Below, piece by piece: positions 1 to 11,720 of a stretch of 64,000 nt of DNA; position 1 is the stretch's first letter, and every line of letters begins with the position of its first letter. The notes under the pieces were generated by a model, which ran no database searches, was not told the DNA's origin, and saw only the letters and a list, made by a program, of their open reading frames with translations. The stretch is from Bimastos eiseni (taxonomy: Eukaryota > Annelida > Clitellata > Crassiclitellata > Lumbricidae), in assembly GCA_959347315.1 (NCBI GenBank), contig OY365818.1, positions 555,228 through 619,227 of the forward strand, read 5' to 3'. The position numbers and the translations under genes were made by a program.

Positions 1-405
1 ATGGACTCCGAAAGCGCCTCTCACAGCGATGCCAAATCAGAGGCGTTCCCACAGCTTTGGGTCGAACTTTCTAATGAAGCTACCACAACATCACACCATA
101 AAAAGTGAAAAATGCCTTGTGATGGCCTAATCAACCGATTGCAACTTGCCACAACACCGAACATGGCATGGATGCTGCGAAGGTCACGGAAGAGCGTGAA
201 GCAGGCGAGTTAAAAAGCGTCGTAAGCTCTTAAGATGTGGTTAGAGAAAGAAAGACGAGGATCAAAGGCAACACCAAGGTTGTGGACAGCGACGTTAGAG
301 GTTGAGGGAAGAGAAGAAGAGGTAGTGGATAGGTGTTTGAAAGAGGCAGGAATTTTCTTTATTTGGTCTTGAAGGCCAATGATGATGAATTCTGCTCTGT
401 CTTAG
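1..405 (-). mobile_element. LINE (CR1/L2-like) 3' fragment, truncated by window edge
   Basis: Read on the minus strand, about 200-400 encodes a reverse-transcriptase C-terminal stretch including EFIIIGLQDQIKKI and VHNLGVAFDPRLSFSNHI. These match the TEFLLIG and VRNLGV-FD-LSF-HI blocks of CR1/L2-type non-LTR elements. The end nearest base 1 carries the GAGAGGCGCTTT-type 3' terminus also seen at 39.8 and 62.6 kb. The reading frame is broken and the middle seems deleted, so this is a dead copy. Confidence 0.7.
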
Positions 406-640
406 CAATACCTTTATCCAATGATCAGTGCTTCACTTCGCTGTGGTTTAGAGTGGAGAATGCTAAGCATAGTTTTCGAAATTGATATTGGCATCCTGTA
501 ATGATCTGCGTCCGATTTACAACTATGGTTTAGTGCTAGTTCAATGCTTAAAGAATTTCGCCACTGCTGCCACCAAGCGATTAACCACACACTATAATCT
601 GCTGTTCCAACAATTCTTATTTTGTCGTGAACACTTACAG

Positions 641-982
641 CAATCAATCAGTCAGTCGGTCAGTCGGTCAGTCGGTCAGTCGGTCAGTCGGTCAGTCGAT
701 CAGTCGGTCAGTCGTTCAGTCGGTCAGTCGGTCAGTCGGTCAGTCAGTCAGTCAGTCAGTCAGTCAGTAAGTAAGTAAGTAAGTAAGTCAGTCAGTCAGT
801 CAGTCAGTCAGTCAGTCAGTCAGTCAGTCAGTCAGTCAGTCAGTCAGTCAGTCAGTCAGTCAGTCAGTAAGTAAGTAAGTCAGTCAGTCAGTCAGTCAGT
901 CAGTCAGTCAGTCAGTCAGTCAGTCAGCCAGTCAGCCAGTCAGTCAGTCAGTCAATAATCAATCAATAATCAATCAATCAGT
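641..982. repeat. (GTCA)n tetranucleotide array with GTCG and GTAA variants
   Basis: About 340 bp of tandem GTCA units, with blocks of GTCG near the left end and GTAA runs near 770-790 and 867-880, ending in CAATCAAT units. An open frame across it encodes only a low-complexity Ser/Val/Gln repeat and is not a gene. Confidence 0.97.
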
Positions 983-1667
983 GAAACGTAATATACGTGA
1001 CTTCAAGAAATCTACTCAGAGGCGCTCCCGGTCCAATTTCGGCCATATAAGACAGATTTCAGAGTGAAATAAAAATAGGGTAGAAAGTTCTTAGGTATGA
1101 GTCGATGATCCAATGAGAGGCTATCTTAATCAGTTGGGCCCACAACCGAAAAAGCACGCTACTGCATCGTAGAGGTCCGAGAGAAAGGGACAAGACAAAG
1201 ACCTGTGAGGCCGAGCGCAGCGTCCTATATTTTAATTTTTAACCAATTCATCTTATGGCAGCGACAATTGATTACTTTTGGTCTTTAACTTTCTTATTTT
1301 GGCTAATTCAGTCTCAAATTATGAGGCGTTCTAAAATCATATCAAAATCCATCTGTCTGTTGCTCTAAAATTCCACCTACAGACGGCTGCAGATGTGGAC
1401 GTCAATCTTCAACCATTTCGCCGGACGAAAGAATTCATAGGCAAACAAATTAATTGTGATCTTGCTAATTGCCCAACAGGTGGGCGCATGTTAAGGATTG
1501 ATGATGCAATTGAACAGGTTTTGTTTTATCATTAATTTAACTATTTACCACGTAAAGTCATCGACTAAATTAAATTACTAAAGACATTATTCGTTAACAG
1601 CTGCGAATTTCGTGAGTAAATTACAAACTTCTCAGTATAGTATCTTACTCTTAAAGTTAATCTATCT
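983..1667. other. Spacer without recognisable gene
   Basis: AT-rich sequence with no coding frame similar to a known family. A short GAGGCGCTCCC motif near 1020 recurs near 9490 and may be a LINE 3'-end scrap. Confidence 0.5.
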
Positions 1668-1915
1668 TCTGGAATTCGCTGGTGCAGCCAGGATTGTTGA
1701 TGAGACCAGTAAAAATGTGCGTTGGACCAGTCTTATGAAAAACTGTGAAGAATGCGGACGTTCCGCCATAAAGATTGTGGATTCATCATGAGGAATGACT
1801 TTGGGAGTCAGCGTGTTCTTCGGAATCCGTGGATTGAAGTTTACTTCTGCCGCTGGGAAAACCATTGTATTGAACAATCTGGTTGATCGAAAGCCTGTGA
1901 CGGTCGCAAACAGAC
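1668..1915 (-). pseudogene. Serpin C-terminal pseudogene S1
   Basis: Minus-strand remnant of the serpin C-terminus. One frame reads AEVNFNPRIPKNTLTPKV then FMAERPHSS, which aligns with the breach, hinge and reactive-centre region of the two serpin copies at 4.9 and 8.2 kb. The terminal block (GPTHIFTGLINNPGC) lies in a different frame from FMAERP, so there is a frameshift just after RP. A QAFDQP block upstream is in yet another frame. No upstream serpin body is recognisable, so only the last 80 or so residues survive. The intact family inhibits proteases or acts as a hormone or chaperone carrier outside the cell; this copy should encode nothing functional. Confidence 0.7.
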
Positions 1916-4863
1916 AAAATGCAGCTAGGAGGTTTCCAAAACAACGGACCATTTTCCTGATTTGATACAACAATAAGTACCAGAACACTAAAAATCATCG
2001 CAACATTATTAGTCTTAGTTTTGTGCAATTTTTATCCTCAATTAATGGCGCAGCTGGTCATATTCTTCTGAGCGTCGTTATTATATGATATGCAAAACGA
2101 AAGTTAAGAACTTATTCAATATTCTTCTTCTGTGAATATGAAAAGAAAAAACAGATTCGTAAGTATTTAAGAACCGAGGAATAATCACCTGTTGAGTGGA
2201 GCGACGAGAAATTGTTCAGATGCTATCTGCTGACTTCGTAACTGAAAAATTATGCAGACAATCCGTCAGATAATTCATTTAAAAGCATCTTAAGACGGAG
2301 AGAATCTACATGTAAACCTTTTTGTCGTTCGATGCAATTGAAACATCTGAATTCGTTTGCTTTGCTTAACCTATGGACGTAATCTAAATGCTATAATTTA
2401 ATCTTTCATCCGTCTGTGAGAGTAATTTTGACTACATAAGAAGGGTGACAGTTTGCCTTTTAACTCCAGTCTTGAGGTTCAAATCTCAGCGTGCCATGGA
2501 CCATTCACTGCTAAGCGATGAACTGGTCAGAAGGGGTTCTTAACTCTGATCCATGGGTCTATTTCACAAGGTCAGCATTAGCTAAGGCTGCAGTCTACAT
2601 TGTATTATAGGGAACTAGATATCGGTATAAGTATTGAACTATCATAGGGTCAATACAATGCTACGTTATAGTTAGACAGACCACTCCAGGGAGGCATTGC
2701 TTAAGACTAGATCTGGGTCACTATAGGTAGTCATTGCTTGTGCACTAGTGATGATATGAGTTGGTCTGACGGCCTGTATTTTTAGTAAAGGTATTCGGCC
2801 GGCTTCAGAGGTCAGGACTAGTGGCCCGTTGGATACATTGGCGGTGGGGTCCTTATATCTGGTTGGTCAGAACTGGGTGACCTGGCAGTCGGTTTCACAG
2901 GTCAGGCTTACTAGTGGAACAGTATTCTTGGATCAGGTCCCTCAGATTCGGCTGACCCCGCTGCTCGGTCTGACCGCACTGCCGCTCTGTCTGACTACGA
3001 GATTCGGTATAAAATAGCCGCGCACTAAAGACAAAGGGCCTGTCTGGTTGGAATCGCTCGTTGTCCGTGGCTTCGTTAAGGTACAGTCAAGTAGATTAAG
3101 ATCTTGGGGAAACTGCCGCTAGAGATGCATTGGTGAACTCCGCTATTGAACGTAGACGGTAACTGTGTCATTATCTAGATAAAATTATTCATATATTTAT
3201 TATTATTATTCTGAAATCTCAAACTGAGTAATTGATTATCAACTTTATATATACGAACTCATTATCAGCGTGATAGTGTGTAAGTGAAAGAACTCTTAAA
3301 GCTTGTATGCTAGGTCGTCTAAACACGCTGTGCAGATTAAGTTTAATGTTCATTTCTAAAGTCTTCTGATTATTATTAGAGTTATCGTTTACGTGTTAAT
3401 AAAACAATTTATATCATTACATTTTATACCTCTCGTGCGAGTTGCTAAGTTCACCCATAATTTCCAGTAGGTAGATACTTCGTCTGGTTAATATATGGCG
3501 GAGATACTACCTGCTAGATGATAGAACAGTTAAATCTGATCATTTGCCAGACGTCAAGCTGCTGATCGAAGACAGAATGATTTTATAATAAATTATTGTC
3601 TTATACGACTCATATGAAAATAAAATTAGCCTCGTCAACACCAGCTTCTAACTGCCTAGGGACCTAGACAGTTAGAAGATAGTGATGATATGACGGATGA
3701 AACCAGTATGCACAGGCTTACGAGAAGCTAGTGAAATGATGCTAAGTTTTGTTTTCAATTTCAATGGAAAATTATTATCAATTCGTTTGGATTTTTTTAA
3801 ACAAAAACAAGTAATGCAGGATTTCAAAAACTCTGATCTCTCAACGAACTGAAATCTCCAGTTGCGCTGCTTCTTCGTTTCCTTTTTAATATTGTGATAA
3901 CCCCATTCTATCGCTTTCGGGATCAATAAAACACATCTTCTTCCTTTAATTGATATTGTCTTCCACCGAAATCAATTTAATATTTACCCAAGATTAAAAT
4001 ATTATTTCAGACTTGACAAATTTCAAATTAAGGACGTCTGAAATGTATCCAATTTGTAGTATTAAGTCCATTAACGTCACACTCGCTTGAGCAATCTGGA
4101 TCGCAGGTGTGATCAGTAATAAATGCAATTTTTCACTCGTGGCTGAAAAACCATGATCTTTAAGCTACTAAATCCAGATTCTACCCTATGCCACCACGTA
4201 ACCACCGTCATCATCATCAACTACCACACTAGCACCATGCTGTTTCCTCAGCTTGACCTCCTCGTATTTTACCTGGCATTGGAATGCAACGAGAGACTTA
4301 GCTATTGTGGACTTCAATTGGTATAGAGCCGGTGAACAAGCTTGTCTCCCTGGTGTGGCTTTTGTGGGCGCTGAGAAATTTTCTAAGATTTGCATAACAT
4401 CACATAACTGTAGTGTTATTTGTCATCGACCGAGGCAGACGTCTAAGATCAACAACATACACTTGCTGAAGATATGCGCCAGTTTGAATTGACTGCAATT
4501 GCAATTACTGGATTGCTTCACACATTTTCTCAATCAGGCATAATTCTTGAAATGTAGAACTGCTTTTGAGTCTCTATAATTAAGGATCAGTCTTAGTTAA
4601 GCAATTTCTGAGGAAATTTAAACAAACAATAACTGAATTCCAAGCATATTTCATCGAGATTATTTAAACCATTCCACTAACTATAGTAGATAATCTGAAA
4701 ACTCAAAAGACTAGGCGGCTTATAAGTTAAGTTATAGCTTTTTGACGCTGAGATTTCTTGAAGGCATTCACTTTGCGCGTGGAGTTTCGCCTTGGAATAT
4801 TTAATATTAAGAAATAAGAAGTAAAGCTCCGAGACATTGCCCTCAGATCCGTTGAATGTATAT
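1916..4863. other. Long AT-rich spacer, no supported gene
   Basis: Nearly 3 kb with no frame resembling a known protein. A possible pol III B-box (GGTTCAAATCTC) follows a TTTTAACTCC anticodon-like stretch near 2455-2500 and could be a decayed tRNA-derived SINE; this is weak. 2760-3060 is G+C-richer than its flanks but unidentified. Confidence 0.5.
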
Positions 4864-6030
4864 CTAAACGGGATTGTTGATGAGTCCGGCAACAAGCGGT
4901 GCTGGGCTCGACACATGAAATAGAGCAAAGTAAAACGGACGTCGCACCACAAAACTCGCAATATCCCAATACCATACAGGACCTGACATTTTTTTAGCAA
5001 CCTGTGGATTGAAGCTGATATCCGCTTCTTGGTAGGCATATGCATTAAACAACCTGGATGAACCTTGATCGAAAGCCTGTTGCAAAGCTGATCCTTCAAG
5101 CATCAGCCTCAAGTCGACAGTTGTCGAAACATTGAAGATTGGAATAGACACGAACATTAATCTCTTTTTATACAGCAAGTCGACATTACCGTCCAGAACA
5201 TTGTTCCACAAGTTGACCGTTGACTTGCACACCTCGGCATCGTTCCATGGAAGAACAAAATTCAGACTGAAATTCGATTTATACGGCAAGCGTAGGACTT
5301 GACCATGAGACCCTGAACAGAATAGACCTCTATTGACGACTTATTGGAGAGGGCAAAGGTCACCGGTGCTGACCATTCAAGTCCTGCAACTGAAGTGACT
5401 CTCCAAGTGATCACCGTGAGAATCGCGAAAGGTGGATCATTAATCACAATATTCAGAAAAGGAAAAAAAATGGCTTTGCAGGGGATGCCGAGCGATTTAA
5501 ATAAATTGACTCGCGCATCAAGATCACTACTTCTGATCACCTTTATAGGCCCATCGAATGGCTCTATGCGACTAAATCTGGAAGTTCCCAATAAAAAATT
5601 GTCAACTAGAACATTATATAGATTCGTTCCATTCTGTATCTTCCCATTTCCGTAGAAGAACGTCTTGAACATCATTTCCTTTGACAACGCTCGGTTGAGC
5701 TCGATATTGACCGTGGTTGTAAGATTCGATTCCTTTCTAAAAAAAGAAACGAATTTGAGTCCTGACTTGTTCCTGAGTTTTTTCATCCAGTGTACCATAG
5801 ATGAAGGTCACGTCCGTCACAAGTGGAACTGAGAAAAACAGGACATTTTGATCCTCTGTAAAATTGTCGTAAATTTTATCCCACAAAAGAAGAAGAACAG
5901 AATACAGTTTACTAGTGTAGTAAGGATCAATCTCGGACTGTGCTGCATCGTGGGAATTTATTGCAGTCAAGAAGAGGCCAGCAACATTCGCTAAGAGTAG
6001 CCACAAAAAACCATTTTTCTGGGTTCGAAG
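4864..6030 (-). pseudogene. Serpin-like pseudogene S2
   Basis: A nearly full-length serpin-like frame without internal introns, in three pieces: a leader and helix region (about 6030-5745), a central part with the DPPFAIL sheet (about 5790-5330) and a C-terminal part with FVLPW, LMFVSIPIFNV, AFDQGSSRLFN and VRRPFYFAL...GLINNPV (about 5290-4864). The frame shifts three times: near the start ATG, in a T7 run at about 5740, and near 5290. The 5' end follows a TTTGTTTGCAG acceptor, as in S3, so a 5' UTR intron is likely. Where an inhibitory serpin has an EEGTEAAAAT hinge, this copy has ADISFNPQVAKKMSGP. With three disruptions it is most likely a pseudogene; homopolymer sequencing error could explain the T7 shift alone. 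Confidence 0.75.
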
Positions 6031-8112
6031 CTGCAAACAAATGAAATATCAATTTTTTTAAATTAAAGTTCTTCATCACACATGAAATGGCTACTGTGTT
6101 CAATATGGGAACTATCAATGCACAGTTTACGTCTAACACCTTTTACTTGTAACAGTTTGAGTCGACAAATTCCTCAGCCTGCAGCTTAAGCAATCTGTGA
6201 GAAATGGAGTCATAATCGTCAAAGCAGTCGTTTCACCATTGAAGGAAAATCCACGGGATCGGTCGAAATCAACGAAGAATCGAACTAAACTTAATGAACT
6301 CTCAATAATGTGGACCCTGATGTTAAGCTCTCCCGACCTTTGCAAATTCAATTGACGACCGATAAGACTCAGCCTCAGCTCTCCTGTTGGCCTGATCATA
6401 CTGCGTTAGTGTTTGTTTGAATGTGATAAACGTAGATCATTATTATCAACATGTGTAGGATAAATGTAACAGCGCATGGGTAGGCATTCGTAGGCCCCAT
6501 ATACTTGTGAATTGAAATTGTAAAATAATGTATATTATCAACACTTTCACGCAATAAGTTAACGTTTTCTATTGAAGATGTTGCACGTAGTCTCGATAAC
6601 ATGAAAAACGAATACTTCAATGTTAGACTTAGTTCAACATATGAGTCAAAGCCGTTTGTCGCAACGTAGACTGTTCAATCTAGATTTTATTGGAAAGATG
6701 GTATGATTGAATGCGCGGTTTGAAAGAAGATAACGACTTATCAGATGTTAATGAGGATGGAATCGATGACAGTTGCGATCGATGTATATGCTGTTCGTGA
6801 AAGCGAGAAATTATACAGCTCTTGATCGTCTCATTGAGTTTCTATGAATCACGGTGGGATATTCTGCTAGAACACCGCTTCAAACAAAATTCACTGAATA
6901 CTGACATAATAATTTGATTTACAACATAGAACGCTGTTGTTGAATATAGAATCAATGTATATAGTCTGTTTTGCGCCTCGAGTGTGAGCTAAGGAGTCCA
7001 GATGAGAGGATTGGTTACTCGAATATTAGGCCTAATCGTCCAATTTACATGTACGCATTTTACTTCTAAACATAGATGTCGCCCCGATCTAAAGTTTACG
7101 TCTATTTGAAAATATGAAGTTCTAAACTTCCAACGCAATTTTTCATTTTGCTGATAAAGTGACTCGACAATTTATCTTTACAGCCAAAAGTTAATGAATC
7201 AGCTCGTTATGTCAATACGATGTGATAATTTTTTGATTCTCGATTATCGTCCAAAAACATAGAGACACGAAGGAACATAAGGGAATTTCCAGTTCTGTGC
7301 CTATCGGTCCTTGAGTGTAAGTCTATAATCATTAAGTCATGCGACTGAAGAAGCACACATCCGTCAATATCGTGATTGTCAGTCATCAATAATATTGATG
7401 AGGTTAATCACGATATATATATTATATCCTCATCGTCACTTAAAGACGTCTGTCAAGTTACAGTCCACGTTTTTTTTCACCCATAAATTTCACATTCGCT
7501 TGGAGAGTGACATATCTAGTCAGTCAGTCTCTAGCTGTTTATTAGTCATAGTCATAACACCGCTCTCCAAAACACCAGACCACTTTTCACCACATTATCA
7601 AATGTTACCGTGACAACTCAACCACCATCAAGACTTATCAATTATAGCCTGAAAATAAATTTGTTCCTCTTATGCCTCTGAATGTTATCGAGTTTCTCCC
7701 TTTGATTAGGAGCTTTGAATATCGTTCAACTAACAGCGACCACTGATGTTCATGTATTAATAGAAAGGCGCTATGGAAGTAAATCAATCGGAATTCATAT
7801 AGCTCCTTAACGATCTCTGCTCAGAACCAATTACTATTGAGTTCGGGCGTCAATGCTTAATCAAAAGGTAGGCATTAAAAACGAAACTCAAAATGGGATG
7901 AATGCTATATATTTCCACGACGGCCATAATTATGTCATTGTGACTTAATTATTCACCAAGTGACAGAATGAAAGAGCGAATTATGGCTCACGTTGTCCTA
8001 TAAATAAAATTCTCTAATACCGAACGTTCTTGAAGGCCTTCACATCGTTTTGGAATTATTATTATCACTGCGACATATCAAGACGATCATTGAGCCATTT
8101 GCAGTCACATCT
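6031..8112. other. Spacer between serpin copies
   Basis: No gene supported. A minus-strand open frame at 6133-6399 (88 codons) has no recognisable family. 6715-6835 is a dispersed repeat shared with about 9850-10085. The rest is AT-rich and featureless. Confidence 0.45.
6715..6835. repeat. Dispersed repeat copy 1 (pair with 9850-10085)
   Basis: GATAACGACTTATCAGA and, further on, GCGATCGATGTATATGCT with GAAAGCGAGAAAT are shared in the same order with about 9964-10080 (GATAACGAATTATCAGA, GCAATCGATGTATACATGCT, GAAAGCGAAATAT). The element is unclassified; no terminal repeats or coding capacity were seen. Confidence 0.55.
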
Positions 8113-9363
8113 CTATGACCAAGAGTATTTTCTCATTTCGGAGCAGTTACTGCTACAACAGGGATTTTTGACGAGACCAGCTGCAATCGGCAGTTGACTT
8201 CCAAGGTAATAGAGGGCGAAGAAAAACGGACGCTCCGCGAAAAACCGCGGATTATTTCCACTGATGACTGGAATTGGTCCTTTTTCAAGAATATCGGGAC
8301 TGAAGTCAATTTCCATCGCTTGCAGGGCAGAAGTGTTGAACAATTTGGACGAAGGTTGATCGAATGCCTCTGCGAAAGCTGTTCCGTTTAGCTTCATTCT
8401 CAAGTCTACATTCGCATTAATTCTGAAGAGTGGAATGCTAACAAACATCGTCTGCTGCGTATAAGTCAGACTTAGAGGGTTTTAATTTTGAACATTCTTC
8501 CATAATTCTTCCGATGAGTTACACTTCTTATTATCAGACGGAAGGACAATAAGCACGCCAAAATGTTGGTCTCGGTATAAATGGAGAACTCTACCAGTGC
8601 AGTATCTTTGCTTCGGATACTGGAACTCTGCGTAGTAGCATTTGTCGACAAATCGCGCGGTTTTAATCTTTGTTTGCACCGTTTCAGAAACATCAAATTC
8701 AACGTCTTCTATCCATTTGAGTCGCGACGAAGGTGCAATGTTCAAGGATGTGATGTTCAAAATGGCCGAAGTGAGAATCGCGAAAGGCGGTTTGCTAGTC
8801 ATAATCTCCTGAATGGAACAATACGCAGCTATACAGGTTTCATTCTTATGGACGATTCCAACTCTTCTCAATAATTTGTGCCTCGTTCTTTCGTTATCGT
8901 GGTCCTTAGGTTTCAAATAGTACTCGAAACGGTTCCTGTGACGTCCATGCATTTCGTACATTTTGTCGGTAAGGTTTCTCTCATTCACTTCTTCATTTAT
9001 ACCGTAGAGTATGGTCTTGATTCTCAGGTCATACCATAACTCGTTGATGAACTTCATATCAACATCATCCACCGACATCGTCTGATCTATCTCAAATGCA
9101 GGAATCAATTGAGCAACTCGTTTCTTGGCCTCTTCGTCCATTAAGTCGTATATTAGTTGGACATCTATCAGAGATGGCATTGAAAAGATCAAAACGTTTT
9201 CATTATTTTGTATTTCGGTTGCATAAGAATCCCACAAAATGTCTATAACACTTTGCAGTTTTCTGTGGTATTTTTCACTAATCCAGGATTCTGATGAACC
9301 GTCGGAATAACCCATAGCCAAGAGCAGAACAAGACTTCCTAGGTAGAACCACAGTCTGGCCAT
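8113..9363 (-). pseudogene. Serpin-like gene S3, one in-frame stop
   Basis: Best preserved of the three serpins. ATG at 9363 follows a TTTGTTCCAG acceptor and opens a signal peptide (MARLWFYLGSLVLLLAMG). One continuous frame runs about 417 codons to a stop at 8113, interrupted by a single TAA at 8482-8484. Serpin landmarks in order: a helix-rich N-terminus, DPPFAIL-like SKPPFAILTS, FGVLIVLPSDNK, then after the stop MFVSIPLFRINANVDLRM, AFDQPSSKLFN, and the C-terminal FFAERPFFFALYYLG and AAGLVKNP. The hinge reads MEIDFSPDILEKGPIPV instead of a small-residue Ala/Thr run, so even a read-through product should not insert its loop like an inhibitory serpin. The stop lies about 70% along and removes the loop and C-terminal strands. 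It is a recent pseudogene or an allele with a nonsense change. Confidence 0.75.
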
Positions 9364-10229
9364 TTCTCTTAACAGAAGCTGGAACAAAGCAAAGCATACT
9401 CACGATGGAAGTTTAAAATTCTTTTTGTAAGATTTTATTTTTTAAAATTATTATTACAGTAATTTTATATAGCTCCCCTTCAAGTTTGCCTACTCAGAAG
9501 CGCTCCCAGCTCAACCGCGGCCGAACAGAACGGTCCATGGAGCGATGGATAAGACGAATGAAAGGTAGATGCAATTGAGAAGCATACAACCTTCATACAT
9601 AATTTTTTTATCGTCTTTACCTGCGTGATATTACTATTTATTTATACACAAATAACTCCTGTATCTGCAGCATATAAATATAATACGGGGTATTTTAACG
9701 TTCAATGAAGAAGTCGAATCGAAATTTGTAGCAAGTGCCTATATTGCCTGATTACATTCAATGCAGACTCAACAATACTGCTTGTATTCTTCTCTGACTC
9801 CTTTTGAGTTTGATGTGAGGTAGATGGTCATGTCAAGCATATGGCTAAAACGTAGATAACGAATTATCAGATATCCATTGAAAACCAAACAATTTTAAAA
9901 TGATTCCTATCGATGATTGGCTTCTATGGTGACTCTTGTTAAGTTTCCTGGGAGCATATGATTCAAGCGTAGATAACGAATTATCAGAACTGAATACTTC
10001 TGGTAGTTCTCTGAAAACAAAACAACTTACAAAGATAGCAATCGATGTATACATGCTCTTTCCGAAAGCGAAATATTGCTCCCGCTGTCATAAGAGCCAC
10101 CTCAGTAATTTGAAGCAACCATTGAACTCGGTGGAAGGTTTGAAACACGTTTCAGTGCACCTGAACGATATTCTATACCTGGTGTTTTCCTCGAGTCAGG
10201 ACCTCAATTATGTGGTGGGTATCATTATT
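9364..10229. other. Spacer with dispersed repeat copy 2
   Basis: No gene. About 9850-10085 holds the partner of the 6715-6835 repeat, and the motif CGTAGATAACGAATTATCAG occurs twice here (about 9851 and 9968), so this copy is itself internally duplicated. Confidence 0.5.
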
Positions 10230-10312
10230 GGCATTTCCGCTGAATCCCATGAGGCAAGGGGCGTATTTGTTGCTTCAGAATTAATAGAAAATGTGGCATA
10301 TTGTGCGTAGAA
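10230..10312 (-). pseudogene. FReD last-exon remnant R1
   Basis: Minus-strand fragment of about 80 bp matching the start of the FReD last exon (the YATFS-NSEA-NT block before the FSGNAG turn). Compared with B around 15285-15365 it retains the CATTTCCGCTGAATCC and GTATTTGTTG landmarks on the plus strand. It lies downstream of gene A, where an equivalent remnant also lies downstream of B (14571-14660). Confidence 0.7.
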
Positions 10313-10683
10313 TCAACTACTACTCGTTTGGGGTTTGCCATGTAAGACATTGCAAGGACATTTTTAGTCCATTAGTAAAAAGGTGCAATAACACAACAAC
10401 ATGTTCCATTTGCACAGCAGTAAAATGAATATTTGAGTTGCTCCAATCTGGATTATAGCTATTACACTCAGTCCAGACATTTTCATTACTGATTAAAAAT
10501 ATGGCAAGTCAACCCTAGGCCTATGTTATTTTAAGGTCGTCGTTGTTCTACTTGATTTTATTCGACACAGCTTTTCCATGCTGGGGACTGGGGAGAAGCT
10601 TAACGTTCTTGCTCTTAAAAATTTGTATTACAAATCATGACTTAAAAATTCAAGACAAAGAATCTGTGTTCTTCGGTTTCTGT

Positions 10684-11338
10684 TCATTTGCTTCTGATCA
10701 TCATTCGCGCTGCTCGAAGTAAACCTCCCGATTGCAAATGAGTCAAACTTTCCCAGGCGAATTTAGTTCCATGTCGGCACGTGAGACGGGAGAACCAACA
10801 GCTGTTGTGCCACCACCCTGCATTGTACAGCTGGGCGCAGTTGCTTGAAGGACTTTTGTCGTTGTCAGCATCTCAGGTGGTAAAACACATTCCACCTTGG
10901 TACCAGTTGGACCTCACTGAGGTGTTCGTTAGAGAATCGCCGGCATTTCACGTTGTCTTGCTGATATTTTATTTGCTGGACGGTTGCATTTAGATTCTTC
11001 ATTTGCATAAACGTCGCATTAAGGTACTCATAAATACCCTGAATTTGCTTCTGCGAACGTCGATCAATTGCTTGAAGACTTGTCATCATGATATCCTGCA
11101 GATTATTCATTTGCTGAAACGATGCATTATGAATCTCTTGAATATATTGAACTTGTTCGTTTTGCTGATGACGAATTGCCTCAACAATCAACTGCTGTAT
11201 CTCTGCTACGATGTTCAGCGATGAGTCTCCATTCTCACAGCCCTGTACAGTGCACTGACCTTGCACTGGATGAATCAAACCACGCAGTAATATGATAGCA
11301 AATGCTGCAAAGCTGTAATGAGCCACACGACAACTCAT
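10684..11338 (-). pseudogene. FReD gene A: stalk exon fused directly to truncated last FReD exon
   Basis: ATG at 11338 opens a signal peptide (MSCRVAHYSFAAFAIILLRG) and a Gln/Asn-rich coiled-coil stalk close to that of B, with CTVQGCENGDSS near residue 30 and two copies of a KQIQGIYEYLNAT-type unit. At about 10949, just after IKYQQDN, the stalk joins without an intron to the middle of the last FReD exon (at NAGDSLTN of the family). The first FReD exon, both introns and the start of the last exon are missing. The join is out of frame, giving a 28-residue unrelated tail, and the FReD frame also has TGA in place of the Trp codon before DADND. The FReD part is almost identical to B. If transcribed, the product is a secreted stalk with no lectin domain. 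Confidence 0.85.
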
Positions 11339-11584
11339 GGCGACTAAATTCATGTTGTGGAACTAAACACAAACGGCAACTGACAGATTTATCAGGTTAA
11401 ACATGTTTCCTATTCCTAACTGTGGAAGAGAGTTCCTTGACAAACGATAGCAGTGATTTTGTTGTGCTTTTGTGTCTATATATCCGCTAGCAGATCGAAT
11501 AGCATACTAATGACGTTGGTTGGTCACGTGGACTAACATAGCTCATAGCAATGGCCTACGATTATCATGATTATGGTTGTTAGC

Positions 11585-11670
11585 AGATATGTATGTATGT
11601 ATAATTGTATATGTATGTATGTATAATTGTATATGTATGTATGTATAATTATATATGTATGTCTGTGTAT
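11585..11670. repeat. GTAT-rich minisatellite
   Basis: Roughly three tandem units of about 25 bp built from ATGTATGTATGTATAAT followed by TGTAT. Confidence 0.85.
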
Positions 11671-11702
11671 ATGAATGCTTGCACCGAAATAGATACATCA
11701 TA

Positions 11703-11720
11703 TGTTAGGGTTAGGGTTAG
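11703..11720. repeat. Interstitial telomere-like TTAGGG repeat
   Basis: GTTAGGGTTAGGGTTAG, fewer than three units of the metazoan telomere repeat. It is short enough to be chance or a repair scar. Confidence 0.7.

Noticed and set aside
482..778. Open frame with repeated SVSRSVGQ units
   Set aside because: It is the translation of the (GTCA)n array; no start context, homology or codon structure.
6133..6399. Minus-strand 88-codon open frame upstream of serpin S2
   Set aside because: No family resemblance, no splice context linking it to S2 and no counterpart upstream of S3.
11704..11720. TTAGGG repeats as a telomere or chromosome end
   Set aside because: Fewer than three units, with normal gene-bearing sequence on both sides.
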